Translations under genes and position numbers: made by a program | The notes under the pieces: generated by a model | Told to the model about the DNA's origin: nothing | Seen by the model: only the letters and a program-made list of their open reading frames with translations | Databases searched by the model: none | Shown here: in pieces, positions 35,352 through 44,899 of the stretch | How the letters are laid out: each line of letters starts with the position of its first letter | Position numbering within the stretch: position 1 is the first letter of the stretch | Assembly (NCBI RefSeq): GCF_900101905.1 | Contig: NZ_FNAJ01000002.1 | Coordinates: 744,001-808,000, forward strand | DNA: 64,000 nucleotides | Direction: 5' to 3' | Source of the DNA: Myxococcus virescens | GTDB taxonomy: Bacteria; Myxococcota; Myxococcia; Myxococcales; Myxococcaceae

Positions 35352-36161
35352 ATGCTTCGGCTGCGCCGCATGCTCATCCTCATCCTGGCCACCTTCGGAT
35401 CGCTCTACCTCGTGTTGTGTGTGGCGGTGTTCGCGCTGCAACGCTCCTTGCTCTACCCGGCTCCCAAGGGCACGCCGCCGCTGGCGGAAGGTGACGGCTT
35501 CAGCCGCCTCCCGTTGGAGGGCGGCCTGTTCGTGGACTTGTTCCACCTGCCGGCACCTCCGGGCGCGCCCACGGTGGTGCACTTCCACGGCAACGGGGAG
35601 GAGGTGCTGACGCAGATAGGCCTGGGCAACTTGATGCAAGCGCGGGGGCTGGGCTTCCTCACCGTCGAGTACCCGGGCTATGGCGCGTCACCGGGGCGTC
35701 CCACGGAGGAAGGCATCTACGCCGTGGCGGAAGCGGCGCTCGCCTGGCTGCGCGCGAAGGGTGTGAGCGCCGAGCAGACGGTGCTCAGTGGCCGCAGCCT
35801 GGGGACGGGCGTGGCGGTGGAGATGGCGCGGCGCGGGCACGGTTCGCGGGTCATGCTCGTGAGTCCGTACACGTCCATCCCGGACATCGGGGCCACGGCC
35901 TTTCCCTTCCTGCCCGTCCGCCTGTTGGCCCGGGACCGGTATGACACCGCGTCCAAGGCCGCCGCCGTGAAGCTCCCCGTGCTCATCATCCACGGAGAGG
36001 AAGACACCCTCATCCCCGTGGACATGGGGCGCCGGCTGGGCACGCTCTTCCCCCAGGCCGTCGTGGAGACAGTGGCGGGGGCGGGGCACAACGATGTCCT
36101 CGAAGACCCTGGAAAGGTCTACAGACATCGGATGGCGTCATTCGCGTTGGGAGAACCCTGA
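35352..36161 (+). CDS. Membrane-anchored alpha/beta hydrolase (BEM46/ABHD13-like)
   Basis: 269 residues. One N-terminal transmembrane helix (about residues 9-30), then an alpha/beta hydrolase domain with oxyanion motif HFHGNGEE, nucleophile elbow SGRSLGTG, acid loop HGEEDTLIP and catalytic His in AGHND. This is the ABHD13/BEM46 group; substrates are generally unknown esters or lipids. The first ATG of the frame (35301) would add 17 residues before the anchor; the ATG at 35352 begins a normal signal-anchor. It diverges from lanM across about 200 bp. Confidence 0.88.
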   Translation: MLRLRRMLILILATFGSLYLVLCVAVFALQRSLLYPAPKGTPPLAEGDGFSRLPLEGGLFVDLFHLPAPPGAPTVVHFHGNGEEVLTQIGLGNLMQARGLGFLTVEYPGYGASPGRPTEEGIYAVAEAALAWLRAKGVSAEQTVLSGRSLGTGVAVEMARRGHGSRVMLVSPYTSIPDIGATAFPFLPVRLLARDRYDTASKAAAVKLPVLIIHGEEDTLIPVDMGRRLGTLFPQAVVETVAGAGHNDVLEDPGKVYRHRMASFALGEP

Positions 36162-36378
36162 GCGGCGGAGTCGGGTGGATTTGACGCTGTCTGTCTGGCT
36201 TCAATGTCGACCCATGGCGACATGGCGCCGCACCGGGGCGGTGTCGAAGGGGACCGGGCGCACGGCCCCATGAGCGCTTGGACAGGACCGCGCTCTGGCT
36301 TGCTCGAGGCCGCCGCGACTCCTACGCTCCCTGCCGCCGGCGCAGTCCTTGTGCCGGCGTCCACCGGGAGCCCGCCGC

Positions 36379-37263
36379 ATGTCCAACCCCACCTCGCCCG
36401 TCATCGGCATCATTGGTGGCAGTGGCCTGTACCAGATGGATGGCCTGACGGACGTCGAATGGAAGAAGGTGACGTCCCCCTTCGGTGAGCCTTCGGACGA
36501 GCTGTGCTTCGGCACGCTCGGAGGGCACCGCGTCGTCTTCCTGCCGCGTCACGGGCGAGGCCACCGGCTGGCGCCGACGGACATCAACTTCCGCGCGAAC
36601 ATCGACGCGCTCAAGCGCAGCGGGGTGACGGACCTGCTGTCGTTGTCCGCCGTGGGGGGCCTGCGCGAGGAATACCCACCGGGCACCTTCGTCGTCGTGG
36701 ACCAGTTCATCGACCGGACCTTCGCCCGGGACAAGAGCTTCTTCGGCACGGGGCTGGTGGCGCACGTCTCCATGGCGAAGCCGGTGTGCTCGCGGCTGGG
36801 GGACGCGGTGATTTCCGCGTGCGAGGGCCTGGGCGTCGTCGCGCGCCGGGGCGGCACGTACCTGGCCATGGAGGGGCCGCAGTTCTCCTCCATCGCGGAG
36901 AGCCACCTGTACCGGAGCTGGGGCTGTGACGTCATCGGCATGACGAACATGCCGGAGGCCAAGCTCGCGAGGGAGGCGGAGCTCTGTTACGCGACGGTGG
37001 CCATGGTCACCGACTTCGACTGCTGGCATCCGGACCATGACGCCGTCACGGTGGACCAGGTCGTCTCCGTGCTGCTGGGCAATGCGGGCAAGGCGAAGGG
37101 GCTGGTGAAGAACGTGGTGCCGCTGCTCGGGTCGCATGCCGGCCCCTGTGCACAGGGCTGCCACAAGGCGCTGGACCACGCCATCATCACCGCGCCCCCG
37201 GCCTGGGACGCCGCCATGGTGGAGAAGCTGTCCGCGGTGGCGGGCCGGGTGCTGCGCCGATGA
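36379..37263 (+). CDS. mtnP: S-methyl-5'-thioadenosine phosphorylase
   Basis: 294 residues. It phosphorolyses methylthioadenosine to adenine and methylthioribose-1-phosphate. Signatures: [73 protein letters not shown] and the base-binding DFDCWH. The ATG at 36379 directly precedes the first strand. It overlaps mtnA by 4 bp. The 217 bp before it contain no recognised regulatory element such as a SAM riboswitch. Confidence 0.95.
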   Translation: MSNPTSPVIGIIGGSGLYQMDGLTDVEWKKVTSPFGEPSDELCFGTLGGHRVVFLPRHGRGHRLAPTDINFRANIDALKRSGVTDLLSLSAVGGLREEYPPGTFVVVDQFIDRTFARDKSFFGTGLVAHVSMAKPVCSRLGDAVISACEGLGVVARRGGTYLAMEGPQFSSIAESHLYRSWGCDVIGMTNMPEAKLAREAELCYATVAMVTDFDCWHPDHDAVTVDQVVSVLLGNAGKAKGLVKNVVPLLGSHAGPCAQGCHKALDHAIITAPPAWDAAMVEKLSAVAGRVLRR

Positions 37264-38366
37264 AGGTCCATGGCAAGCCGATGCGCTCCATCTGGCTGGC
37301 GCCGGACGCACAGGCCGCGGAGGCCATTGACCAGACGCGGCTGCCCCACGCGCTCGTCACCGTGCGGCTGACGACCCTGGATGAAGCCGCTCATGCCATC
37401 CGGAGCATGCAGGTGCGCGGCGCGCCCCTCATCGGTGCCACCGCGGCCTATGGCGTCTGGCTGGCTTTGCGCGCGGATGCCTCGGACGGCGCGTTGGAGC
37501 ACGGGCTCGCGGTGCTGCGGGGCACGCGCCCCACCGCCGTGAATCTGCACTGGGCCTTGGATGACATGCGCCAGCTCCTGGCGCCGCTGCCTCCCGCGGA
37601 GCGGGTGGCTGCCGCGCTTCGCCGCGCGGAGGCCATCAGCGACGAGGACGTGGCCATCAACCGCGCCATCGGTGCGCACGGCCTGAAGCTCCTGGAGGAC
37701 GCCTGGGCGCGCAAGGGGCGCCAGGGCCGCCTGGAGGTGCTCACGCACTGCAACGCCGGCTGGTTGGCCACGGTGGACTTCGGCACCGCGCTCTCGCCCA
37801 TCTACCAGGCGCACGACGCGGGCATCCCCGTGCACGTCTGGGTGGACGAGACGCGCCCGCGCAACCAGGGCGCGCAGCTCACGGCCTGGGAGCTGGGGCA
37901 GCACGGCGTCCCGCACACCGTCATCGCGGACAACGTGGGGGGCCACCTGATGCAGCACGGGCAGGTGGACCTGTGCATCGTCGGCACGGACCGCACCACG
38001 GCCCAGGGCGACGTGGCGAACAAGATTGGCACCTACCTCAAGGCACTGGCGGCGAAGGACAACGGCGTGCCCTTCTACGTGGCGCTGCCCTCGCCCACCA
38101 TCGACTGGACGCTGCGGGACGGGGTGCGTGAGATTCCGATTGAACAGCGCGACGGCACGGAGCTGAGCGACGTCACCGGACGTTTGGCGTCGGGCGAGGT
38201 GGCCACGGTGCGGATTACGCCGGAGGGGAGCCCCGCGGCGAACTACGCCTTCGACGTGACGCCCGCGAGGCTGGTGACGGCGCTCATCACCGAGCGCGGC
38301 GTGTGCCCGGCTTCGCATGACGGGCTGCTGTCGCTCTTCCCGGAGCGGCGCGGGAGGGCGGAATGA
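37260..38366 (+). CDS. mtnA: Methylthioribose-1-phosphate isomerase
   Basis: 368 residues. It converts methylthioribose-1-phosphate to methylthioribulose-1-phosphate. The [13 protein letters not shown] substrate loop, catalytic Cys in THCNAG and catalytic Asp in [18 protein letters not shown] are all present, with [13 protein letters not shown] between them. It is related to eIF2B-alpha subunits, but the active-site residues mark the isomerase. It starts 4 bp inside mtnP and overlaps the aldolase by 4 bp, so the three genes form one operon. Confidence 0.95.
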   Translation: MKVHGKPMRSIWLAPDAQAAEAIDQTRLPHALVTVRLTTLDEAAHAIRSMQVRGAPLIGATAAYGVWLALRADASDGALEHGLAVLRGTRPTAVNLHWALDDMRQLLAPLPPAERVAAALRRAEAISDEDVAINRAIGAHGLKLLEDAWARKGRQGRLEVLTHCNAGWLATVDFGTALSPIYQAHDAGIPVHVWVDETRPRNQGAQLTAWELGQHGVPHTVIADNVGGHLMQHGQVDLCIVGTDRTTAQGDVANKIGTYLKALAAKDNGVPFYVALPSPTIDWTLRDGVREIPIEQRDGTELSDVTGRLASGEVATVRITPEGSPAANYAFDVTPARLVTALITERGVCPASHDGLLSLFPERRGRAE

Positions 38367-39034
38367 GCGGTGCGTGCGAGCACCTCGCCCTGCGCGAGTC
38401 GATGATTGCCACCGCGCGGCGGATGAATGCGTCCGCGCTCAACCAGGGTACCTCCGGCAACCTGAGCGTGCGGGTGGAGGCCGGCTTCCTGCTGACGCCC
38501 ACCGGCATGGACTACGACTCGCTGGTGCCGGAGGACCTGGTCCTCATGCGCTTCGACGGCAGCCACGAGGGTCGCCGGAGTCCGTCCTCGGAGTGGCAGC
38601 TCCACCGGGACATCCTGGCCGCCAGGCCGGAGGTGGGCGCGGTGCTGCATGCGCACTCCATGTTCTGCACCACGCTGGCGTGCCTGCACCGGGACATTCC
38701 CGCCTTCCACTACATGGTGTCCGCCGCGGGCGGCACGGACGTGCGCTGCGCGCCCTATGCCACGTTCGGCACGGCGGAGCTCGCGGCCCACGTGCTGGCC
38801 GCGCTGGAGGGGCGCAAGGCCTGCCTGATGGCGAACCACGGCATGGTGGCGGTGGGCAGGGACCTGCCGGCGGCCTTCAAGCTGGCCGTCGAAGTGGAGA
38901 CGCTGGCCGCCATGTACTGGCGGGCGCTCCAGGCGGGTGAACCGGTGCTGCTGGACGGCGCGGAGATGGCGCGCGTCCTGGAGAAGTTCAAGACGTACGG
39001 ACAGCAGCCGACGCCCCCGTCGCGCGAAGCGTGA
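38363..39034 (+). CDS. Class II aldolase, probable methylthioribulose/deoxyribulose-phosphate aldolase
   Basis: 223 residues. FucA-type class II aldolase fold with Glu77, His96, His98 and His159, each exactly four residues beyond the catalytic Glu and zinc ligands of E. coli FucA (73, 92, 94, 155); also [11 protein letters not shown]. In the mtnP-mtnA operon two roles are possible: MtnB dehydratase of methionine salvage, or the Ald2-type aldolase of the DHAP shunt that yields dihydroxyacetone phosphate and methylthioacetaldehyde. The FucA-like residue spacing and the lack of mtnC/mtnD/mtnE genes nearby favour the aldolase. Its 3' end overlaps the convergent phosphoesterase by 47 bp. Confidence 0.85.
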   Translation: MSGACEHLALRESMIATARRMNASALNQGTSGNLSVRVEAGFLLTPTGMDYDSLVPEDLVLMRFDGSHEGRRSPSSEWQLHRDILAARPEVGAVLHAHSMFCTTLACLHRDIPAFHYMVSAAGGTDVRCAPYATFGTAELAAHVLAALEGRKACLMANHGMVAVGRDLPAAFKLAVEVETLAAMYWRALQAGEPVLLDGAEMARVLEKFKTYGQQPTPPSREA

Positions 39035-40214
39035 GGACCGTCACCTCTGTCGGCACGCCGATGCGGAAGGGCAGCCAGTGCCCCGTTCCGCCGGACACGT
39101 AGAGCTGGTGGTCGCCCTGGCGGTAGCGGCCCAGCATGTACTTGAAGGCGAACCAGAAGGCCGGGACGCCCAGGAAGGCCACCTGGCCGCCGTGGGTGTG
39201 GCCGGCCAGCGTCAGCCGTGCGCCGCGCTCGGCCGCGAGCGGGAAGAAGTCCGGATGGTGCGTCAGGCAGAGCACCACCTCTTCGGGCGCTACGTCGCGG
39301 AAGCCGGCTTCCGCGGACTGCTGCATGCGCTCCGCCTTCACGCGGTGACTGCGGCCGGACATGGGGTAGTCCACGCCCACCACGCGCACGCGCTGGCCGG
39401 CGTGCTCGAAGGCATGGGACGTGTCCACCAGCAGGCGCACGGGGCCGCCTCGCGCCTCCACGTCGGCGTAGGCCTGGCGGATGGCCTCCAGGCCGCGCCA
39501 GTGCTCATGGTTGCCCAGGATGGCGAGCATGCCGTGGCGGGCCTTGCACTCCGACAGCGCCGCCATGGTGCCGTCGAGCTGGTCCAGGTCGTCGATGAGG
39601 TCCCCCGTCATCACCTGGAGGTCCACCTTGGCGTCGTTCATCGCCCGCACGGCGTCTTGGAGGTACTGGGTGTCGATGAACGTGCCGACGTGGACGTCCG
39701 TAATCTGGCCGATGCGGAACCCATCCATCGCCGGAGGCAGGCCGGGGAGGTGGATGTCGACCTCGCGGACGGAGAACTGCGTGTAGCCGTTGGCGAGCCC
39801 CACCGAGCTCGTCCCGGCCGCCAGCAGCGGCACCGCGCGGCCGGCGTTCGTCAGCAGGTTGCGGCGCGCCATGTTCACCGGCGGGGTGGGGTTGGCCTCG
39901 GGCGCGGTGAGGGGCGGCGCCTGACGGGCGGGCCGGTCCAGCCACCTGCGCAGCAGGAGGAAGGGCGCGCCGGCGAGGACAATCATGATGATGGCGACGG
40001 ACCAGCCCACGGAGAAGACGCGCAGGGCCGCATCCCCCACGGGGAGCTGCGCGTGCCGTCCGGCCACCGCGGAGTAGAGCCACGCCACCAGGGACAGGAA
40101 GGTCCCCAGCGCGAAGACACCCAGGCGCCACTTTCGGAGCAGGCCGGGCCACAGCGACCGGAGCACGGCCCAGGCGCCGACGTTGAAGACGAGGAGGAAC
40201 AGCAGCCTACCCAT
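38988..40214 (-). CDS. Membrane metallophosphoesterase
   Basis: 408 residues. Three to four N-terminal transmembrane helices (within residues 1-125), a short twin-Arg-like segment (MARRNLLTNAG), then a calcineurin-like phosphoesterase domain: TDVHVG, GDLIDD, LGNHEHW, THHPDFF and LAGHTHGG supply the two-metal site. This is the YkuE/YaeI-like membrane group acting on lipid or nucleotide phosphoesters. ATG 40214 has GGGAG upstream; earlier ATGs at 40250 and 40268 lack a ribosome site. Its last 47 bp overlap the end of the aldolase gene on the other strand. Confidence 0.9.
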   Translation of the reverse strand: MGRLLFLLVFNVGAWAVLRSLWPGLLRKWRLGVFALGTFLSLVAWLYSAVAGRHAQLPVGDAALRVFSVGWSVAIIMIVLAGAPFLLLRRWLDRPARQAPPLTAPEANPTPPVNMARRNLLTNAGRAVPLLAAGTSSVGLANGYTQFSVREVDIHLPGLPPAMDGFRIGQITDVHVGTFIDTQYLQDAVRAMNDAKVDLQVMTGDLIDDLDQLDGTMAALSECKARHGMLAILGNHEHWRGLEAIRQAYADVEARGGPVRLLVDTSHAFEHAGQRVRVVGVDYPMSGRSHRVKAERMQQSAEAGFRDVAPEEVVLCLTHHPDFFPLAAERGARLTLAGHTHGGQVAFLGVPAFWFAFKYMLGRYRQGDHQLYVSGGTGHWLPFRIGVPTEVTVLTLRATGASAAVRTS

Positions 40215-40320
40215 TGACGGTGCTCCCGTGGCGTGAAGGGGAACAGTCATAGCCGGGGCGGGCGACATGCGCCGCAGGAAGTGGCTGGGGCTTGGACGGA
40301 ATGTTCCGTCCCCGGGCCGC

Positions 40321-40854
40321 TCAGCCCCGGCTGGGACTGGCCATCCGCAGGTGGGCGTGGAGCGTCTCCGTGCGCAGGTAGAGGAACTGGGCATCGCCAA
40401 AGGCCAGGGCGTCGCCGTCGTTGAGCATCCGGTCCTGGTCCGGCCCCAGCGAGGAGGCGTTGACCCAGGTGCCATTCATGGAACCCAGGTCGCGCACCGA
40501 GCAGTCACCGGCCTGGGCGTGCCACTGCAGGGTCGCATGGTGCTTGGACACGGACGGGTCGGGTACCACCAGGGAGCAGCCTTCGATGCGTCCCACGGAG
40601 AACTCCTCTCCCTCCGCCTCCGGCCTGAGGAAGTGGACCTCCAGGGCATCGAACCCGCGCAGCATGACGAACAGCCGGTCCACGAGCCGTGTCCGGTGAG
40701 CCATGCCCACGGTGCGTGCCTCGCCGAGCCGCATGGCCACCTGTTGGAAGACGGGCTCGGGAGGTTGTTGGACCAGCACGACGCGGCCGGACGCTTCGAG
40801 GAAGGCCTCCAGGGTTGCCAGGGCGAACGGGCGCAGTTGCTTGACGGACGGCAT
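40321..40854 (-). CDS. FHA-domain protein
   Basis: 177 residues. The first 80 or so residues are helical and unassigned. The rest is a forkhead-associated domain with all phosphothreonine-recognition landmarks: FSVGR, the SVSKHHATL Ser/His loop and DLGSMNGTWVN. It should bind a phosphorylated partner in the cytoplasm, probably from one of the Ser/Thr kinases that myxobacteria have in large numbers; no kinase is nearby. It lies about 100 bp upstream of the phosphoesterase on the same strand. Confidence 0.88.
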   Translation of the reverse strand: MPSVKQLRPFALATLEAFLEASGRVVLVQQPPEPVFQQVAMRLGEARTVGMAHRTRLVDRLFVMLRGFDALEVHFLRPEAEGEEFSVGRIEGCSLVVPDPSVSKHHATLQWHAQAGDCSVRDLGSMNGTWVNASSLGPDQDRMLNDGDALAFGDAQFLYLRTETLHAHLRMASPSRG

Positions 40855-41052
40855 GGTGCCCGCACCTTAGACCGCGTTGCGCGAAGTTGGCGCTGGACCG
40901 CGTCCATTCCCCATGGAGTGTCCACCGCCGGTCGGGAGCCGCGCCGTCCTTCCGCGCCATGACGCGCGCGACCTTTCTTGGGGGAAATGCGTCCGCTTTC
41001 ATCGCGCCGGGGCAGTTGAACCCCTTCCGCGAAGCCCTCCAGGAGCGACGAC

Positions 41053-43098
41053 ATGATGATGCGGATGAAGCGGTATGGCGCTGGACTGTTGACGGCGTGG
41101 TTGCTGGCGGTGGCTCCCGCCTGCGGCGACTCGGATGAAGGCGCGCCACCGGACGCGGGATTGCCCGACGCGGGTGACAGTGGGATTCCGGATGCGGGAG
41201 ACAGCGGCACGCCCGATGCGGGTGAGGAGCTGCCTCCGCTGCTGGTGCCCGCGGGCTGCAACCCGCTGGCCTCCGAGCATGACTGCCTCCTGCCATACCC
41301 CTCCGACTACTTCCTCGAGGAGGATGCCGCGCTGCCGTCCGGCCACCGGGTGCGGCTCTCCGAGGCGGCGAAGTTGAAGGCACCGGACGGCGCCGCGTTC
41401 GACTTCACGGACCTCCACCCGGCGGACGGCTACTCCCATGGCACGCAGGTGCTCGCGCTCTTTCCGGACGGGGTGGATGACGCGCGCCTGCCGTCGGTGA
41501 CGAGCCCCACCGCCGCGACGAATGGGAACACGGTGTTCCTCGACGCGGAGCGCGGCGAGGGTGTGCTCCACTTCGCGGAGCTGGACCCCAGGGCTCCGGA
41601 CGACGCGCGCCGCGCCTTGCTGCTGCGGCCCGTGGTGCGGCTGCGCAACACGGCCCGCTACATCATCGCGCTGCGCGGGCTGACGGCGAAGGACGGCACG
41701 CCCGTGCCGGTGCCTGAGGGCTTCCGGCGCATCCGGGATGGCCAGACGGCGGGAGACCCGCTGCTGGCGCCGCTGGCCGCCAGATACGAAGCGGACATCT
41801 TCCCGGCGCTGGAGGCCGCGGGTGTGCCGCGCGCGGAGCTCCAGCTCGCGTGGGACTTCACCACCGAGTCGCAAGAGGGCGTCACGCAGGACATGCTCCA
41901 GGTGCGCCGCCTGGCGATGGAGGCGCTGGAGGCCACGCCCCCCGCCGTCACGGTGACGGACGTGCGAGATGACGTGGACGCCAACGTCGCCCGGCGCATC
42001 ACCGGCACCTTGCGGGTCCCGCTCTTCCTGGAGAGCGACCAGCCCGGTGCGCTGCTCGCCCGTGACGAGGAAGGCCGTGTGCGCCGCAACGGCGACGCGG
42101 AGGTGCCTTTCACGCTCCAGATTCCTCGCAGCGTCTGGGGGCAGTCCGTGGCGCCGGTGCGCTTGCTCCAGTACGGCCACGGCTTCTTCGGCCGGCAGGC
42201 GGAGGCGGATGGTTCCTTCGTCCGGCCCTTCATCCAGGCCACGCGGATGGTGGTGCTGACGGTGGACTGGTGGGGCATGTCGCAGACGGACGCGCCGGGC
42301 GTGCTCCAGGCGATGGCGGGCAACCCTGGCCAGACGTTGCGCTTCACCGACCGCGTCCACCAGGGGATGGTGAATCAGCTCGCCGTGACGTACGCGGCCC
42401 GGACGACCCTGGCGGAGCTGGCCGAGCTGCAAGACGACGGCGTGCGCGTCTTTGACCCGGAGCAGACGTACTTCTACGGCATCAGCCAGGGCCACATCCT
42501 GGGCGGCGCGTATGTCGCGCTGTCGCCGCACGTCTCACGGGCCGTGTTCAGCGTGGGCGGGGCGGACTTCTCGCTGATGATGTTCCGCGCCCGGCCCTTC
42601 GGCATGTTCCTGGATGCGATTGCCCAGACGGTGCCGGACGCGCTCGACCAGCAGAAGTTCGCGGCGCTGACGCAGACGTCCTTCGACCGCATCGACCCGC
42701 TCACCTATGCGCCGCACGTGCTCGGCGACCTGTATCCCGGAGCGCCCGCGTCGCGCCGGGTGCTGGTGCAGTACGGGCTGGGGGATGCGCAGGTTCCCAA
42801 CGTGGCCACCGAGCTGCATGCCCGCGCCATGGGATTGACGCAGCAACTGCCCGCCACCTGGCGCGTGCCCATGCTGCCCGCGGAAGAGGGAACGGTGGAG
42901 GGCTCGGCGCTGGTGCAGTTCGACTTCGGGCTGCCGCCGCCGCTGCCCGGCACCGTGGCGGACCTGCCGGCCGCCGACAATGCCGTTCACGAAGGCGTGC
43001 GCCGGGACGACGACGGACGGGAGCAGGTGGACCGGTTCCTGCGGCCGGGCGGGCAGGTGGAGGTCACCTGCGACGGCATCTGCTTGGGTGGCAACTAG
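41053..43098 (+). CDS. Lipoprotein lipase/hydrolase, VolA-like
   Basis: 681 residues. AGGAG seven bases before the first of several ATGs. The lipobox APACGD is followed by a repetitive surface linker (three PDAG-containing repeats), then a domain resembling the N-terminal region of bacterial virulence-factor lipases, and an alpha/beta hydrolase with the nucleophile elbow GISQG. A later GLGDAQVPN and NAVHEG could supply the Asp and His. VolA in Vibrio is a surface-exposed lysophospholipase; a surface lipase would suit predatory feeding, but the substrate is not evident. An inverted repeat after the stop separates it from the convergent gene. Confidence 0.8.
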   Translation: MMMRMKRYGAGLLTAWLLAVAPACGDSDEGAPPDAGLPDAGDSGIPDAGDSGTPDAGEELPPLLVPAGCNPLASEHDCLLPYPSDYFLEEDAALPSGHRVRLSEAAKLKAPDGAAFDFTDLHPADGYSHGTQVLALFPDGVDDARLPSVTSPTAATNGNTVFLDAERGEGVLHFAELDPRAPDDARRALLLRPVVRLRNTARYIIALRGLTAKDGTPVPVPEGFRRIRDGQTAGDPLLAPLAARYEADIFPALEAAGVPRAELQLAWDFTTESQEGVTQDMLQVRRLAMEALEATPPAVTVTDVRDDVDANVARRITGTLRVPLFLESDQPGALLARDEEGRVRRNGDAEVPFTLQIPRSVWGQSVAPVRLLQYGHGFFGRQAEADGSFVRPFIQATRMVVLTVDWWGMSQTDAPGVLQAMAGNPGQTLRFTDRVHQGMVNQLAVTYAARTTLAELAELQDDGVRVFDPEQTYFYGISQGHILGGAYVALSPHVSRAVFSVGGADFSLMMFRARPFGMFLDAIAQTVPDALDQQKFAALTQTSFDRIDPLTYAPHVLGDLYPGAPASRRVLVQYGLGDAQVPNVATELHARAMGLTQQLPATWRVPMLPAEEGTVEGSALVQFDFGLPPPLPGTVADLPAADNAVHEGVRRDDDGREQVDRFLRPGGQVEVTCDGICLGGN

Positions 43099-43110
43099 CG
43101 CAGGGCCAGA

Positions 43111-43151
43111 AGTGACCTCCGCGCGTCAGAGGCGGACGCGTGGAGGTCACT
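43111..43151. terminator. Bidirectional hairpin terminator
   Basis: A 17 bp stem (AGTGACCTCC plus GCGCGTC pairing with GACGCGT plus GGAGGTCACT, one G-U wobble) around a 7-base loop. It fills the 66 bp between the convergent lipase and acyl-CoA ligase genes. Confidence 0.75.
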
Positions 43152-43164
43152 GCCTCGTCGCGGC

Positions 43165-44808
43165 CTACGTCGCCGCGTCCGCCTTCGGATTCTTCAGCAG
43201 GTGGTCGCCGTAGTCCTCGCGCAGCTTCGTCTTGAGGAACTTGCCGGTGGACGTCCGCGGCACCTGCGGGACGAAGACATAGTCATCCGGCAGCCACATC
43301 TTCGCGAACTGGCCCGCCAGATGCGCGGTCAGCTCCTCCTTCGTGACCTGCTGCCCCTCCTTGAGTGCCACCGCGGCCAGCGGGCGCTCATCCCACTTCG
43401 GATGTTTCCCTGCGAAGACGGCCGCCTCCAGCACCGCCGGGTGCGCCATCAGCGCGTTCTCCAGCGCCACGGAGGAGATCCACTCACCGCCCGACTTGAT
43501 GACGTCCTTGCTGCGGTCGCAGATGCGCACGTAACCGTGCGAGTCGATGGTCACCACGTCGCCCGTCTTGAACCAGCCGTCCTTCGTGAAGCGGTCCGCG
43601 CCCTCGTCGCTGAAGTAGGACGACGCGACCCAGGGCCCCCGGACCTCCAGTTCACCCATCGTCTCCCCATCCCAGGGCAGCAGCGTGCCGTCGTCGCTGG
43701 TGACGCGCGTCTCCACGAACGGCAGCGCGAACCCCTGGGACGCCCGCGCCGAGGACTTCGTCTCTGGCGCCGCCTGCCGCAGCGGCCCCTTGACCTTCGC
43801 CATCGTTCCGACGGGGCTCATCTCCGTCATGCCCCACGCGTGGACCACTTCCAGCCCATGCCGCTGCTGGAAGCCCTCAATCAGCGACGGAGGCGCCGCC
43901 GAGCCACCAATCAGCATGGACCGCATGCTGCTCAGGTCCCACTTGTTCGGCGACTGGTCCAGCAGCGCCAGGATTCCAATCCAGATGGTGGGCACGCCGC
44001 CCGCCAGGGTGACCTTCTCCGCCGCCATCAAGTCCAGCAGGGAGGGCGGGTCCAGGTGCGGCCCGGGGAGCACCAGCTTCGCGCCGGTGAGGACGGCGTC
44101 GAAGGCCAGGCCCCACGCGGCGGCGTGGAACATGGGCACCACCGGCATCACCGCGTCCGCCTCGCGCATGCCCGTCACGTCCGTCATGCAACACGCCAGG
44201 GCGTGCAGCACGGTGGAGCGGTGGCTGTAGAGCACGCCCTTCGGATTGCCCGTGGTGCCCGACGTGTAGCAGAGCATCGACGCGGAGTTCTCATCGAGCT
44301 GGGGAAAGTCGAAGACCGGGGACTCGGCCGCCAGCAGTGCTTCGTAGTCGAGCGTCCCCTCCGGCGCGGGGCCCGCGTCCGGCACCACGATGACGTGGCG
44401 GATGCTGGGCACCGCGTCCTTGAACTTCTCGAACAGTGGCAGCAGCGAGCGGTCCACCACCACCACGGAGTCTTCCGCGTGCCGCGCGATGTAGCCCAGG
44501 TCATTGGGGTGCAGGCGCAGGTTGAGCGTGTGCACCACCGCGCCCATGCACGGCACGCCGTAATACACCTCCAGGTGCCGGTAGTGATTCCAGCTCAGCG
44601 TGGCCACCCGGTCCCCGGCCTTCACGCCCAACCGCGTCAGCGCGTTGGCCAACTGGCACGTGCGCGCGTAGAAGTCCGCGTACGTGTAGCGGTGCAGCGA
44701 CTTGTCCGGGTTGCGGCTGACGATTTCCGAGCGCGGGTAGAACGTCCGTGCACGCTCCAACAAGTGGTTCAGCGTGAGCGGGAAATCCATCATGCGGCCT
44801 GGCAGCAT
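43165..44808 (-). CDS. Acyl-CoA synthetase (fatty acid-CoA ligase)
   Basis: 547 residues. ANL-family adenylating enzyme: P-loop YTSGTTGNPKGVLYSH, A4/A5 region WGMTEMSP, A8 GDVVTIDSHGYVRICDRSKDVIKSGGEW and the A10 lysine in TSTGKFLKTKLRE. Closest in style to medium/long-chain AlkK-type ligases. It activates free fatty acids to acyl-AMP and then acyl-CoA. ATG 44808 has AAGGA upstream; GTG 44814 and ATG 44793 are alternatives. It is not adjacent to the polyketide operon. Confidence 0.93.
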   Translation of the reverse strand: MLPGRMMDFPLTLNHLLERARTFYPRSEIVSRNPDKSLHRYTYADFYARTCQLANALTRLGVKAGDRVATLSWNHYRHLEVYYGVPCMGAVVHTLNLRLHPNDLGYIARHAEDSVVVVDRSLLPLFEKFKDAVPSIRHVIVVPDAGPAPEGTLDYEALLAAESPVFDFPQLDENSASMLCYTSGTTGNPKGVLYSHRSTVLHALACCMTDVTGMREADAVMPVVPMFHAAAWGLAFDAVLTGAKLVLPGPHLDPPSLLDLMAAEKVTLAGGVPTIWIGILALLDQSPNKWDLSSMRSMLIGGSAAPPSLIEGFQQRHGLEVVHAWGMTEMSPVGTMAKVKGPLRQAAPETKSSARASQGFALPFVETRVTSDDGTLLPWDGETMGELEVRGPWVASSYFSDEGADRFTKDGWFKTGDVVTIDSHGYVRICDRSKDVIKSGGEWISSVALENALMAHPAVLEAAVFAGKHPKWDERPLAAVALKEGQQVTKEELTAHLAGQFAKMWLPDDYVFVPQVPRTSTGKFLKTKLREDYGDHLLKNPKADAAT

Positions 44809-44899
44809 CGGCACCCTTCCTTGTGACGGCGTGAGGAGGTGACGATGCTAACGGAGCGCGGACCCGTGCTTCATCCACGCTCCGCGATGCTGCGTCGCG

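Noticed and set aside
36162-36378. Possible SAM or methionine-related riboswitch before mtnP
   Set aside because: No conserved SAM riboswitch core or terminator/antiterminator pair is visible in the 217 bp; only unremarkable sequence.
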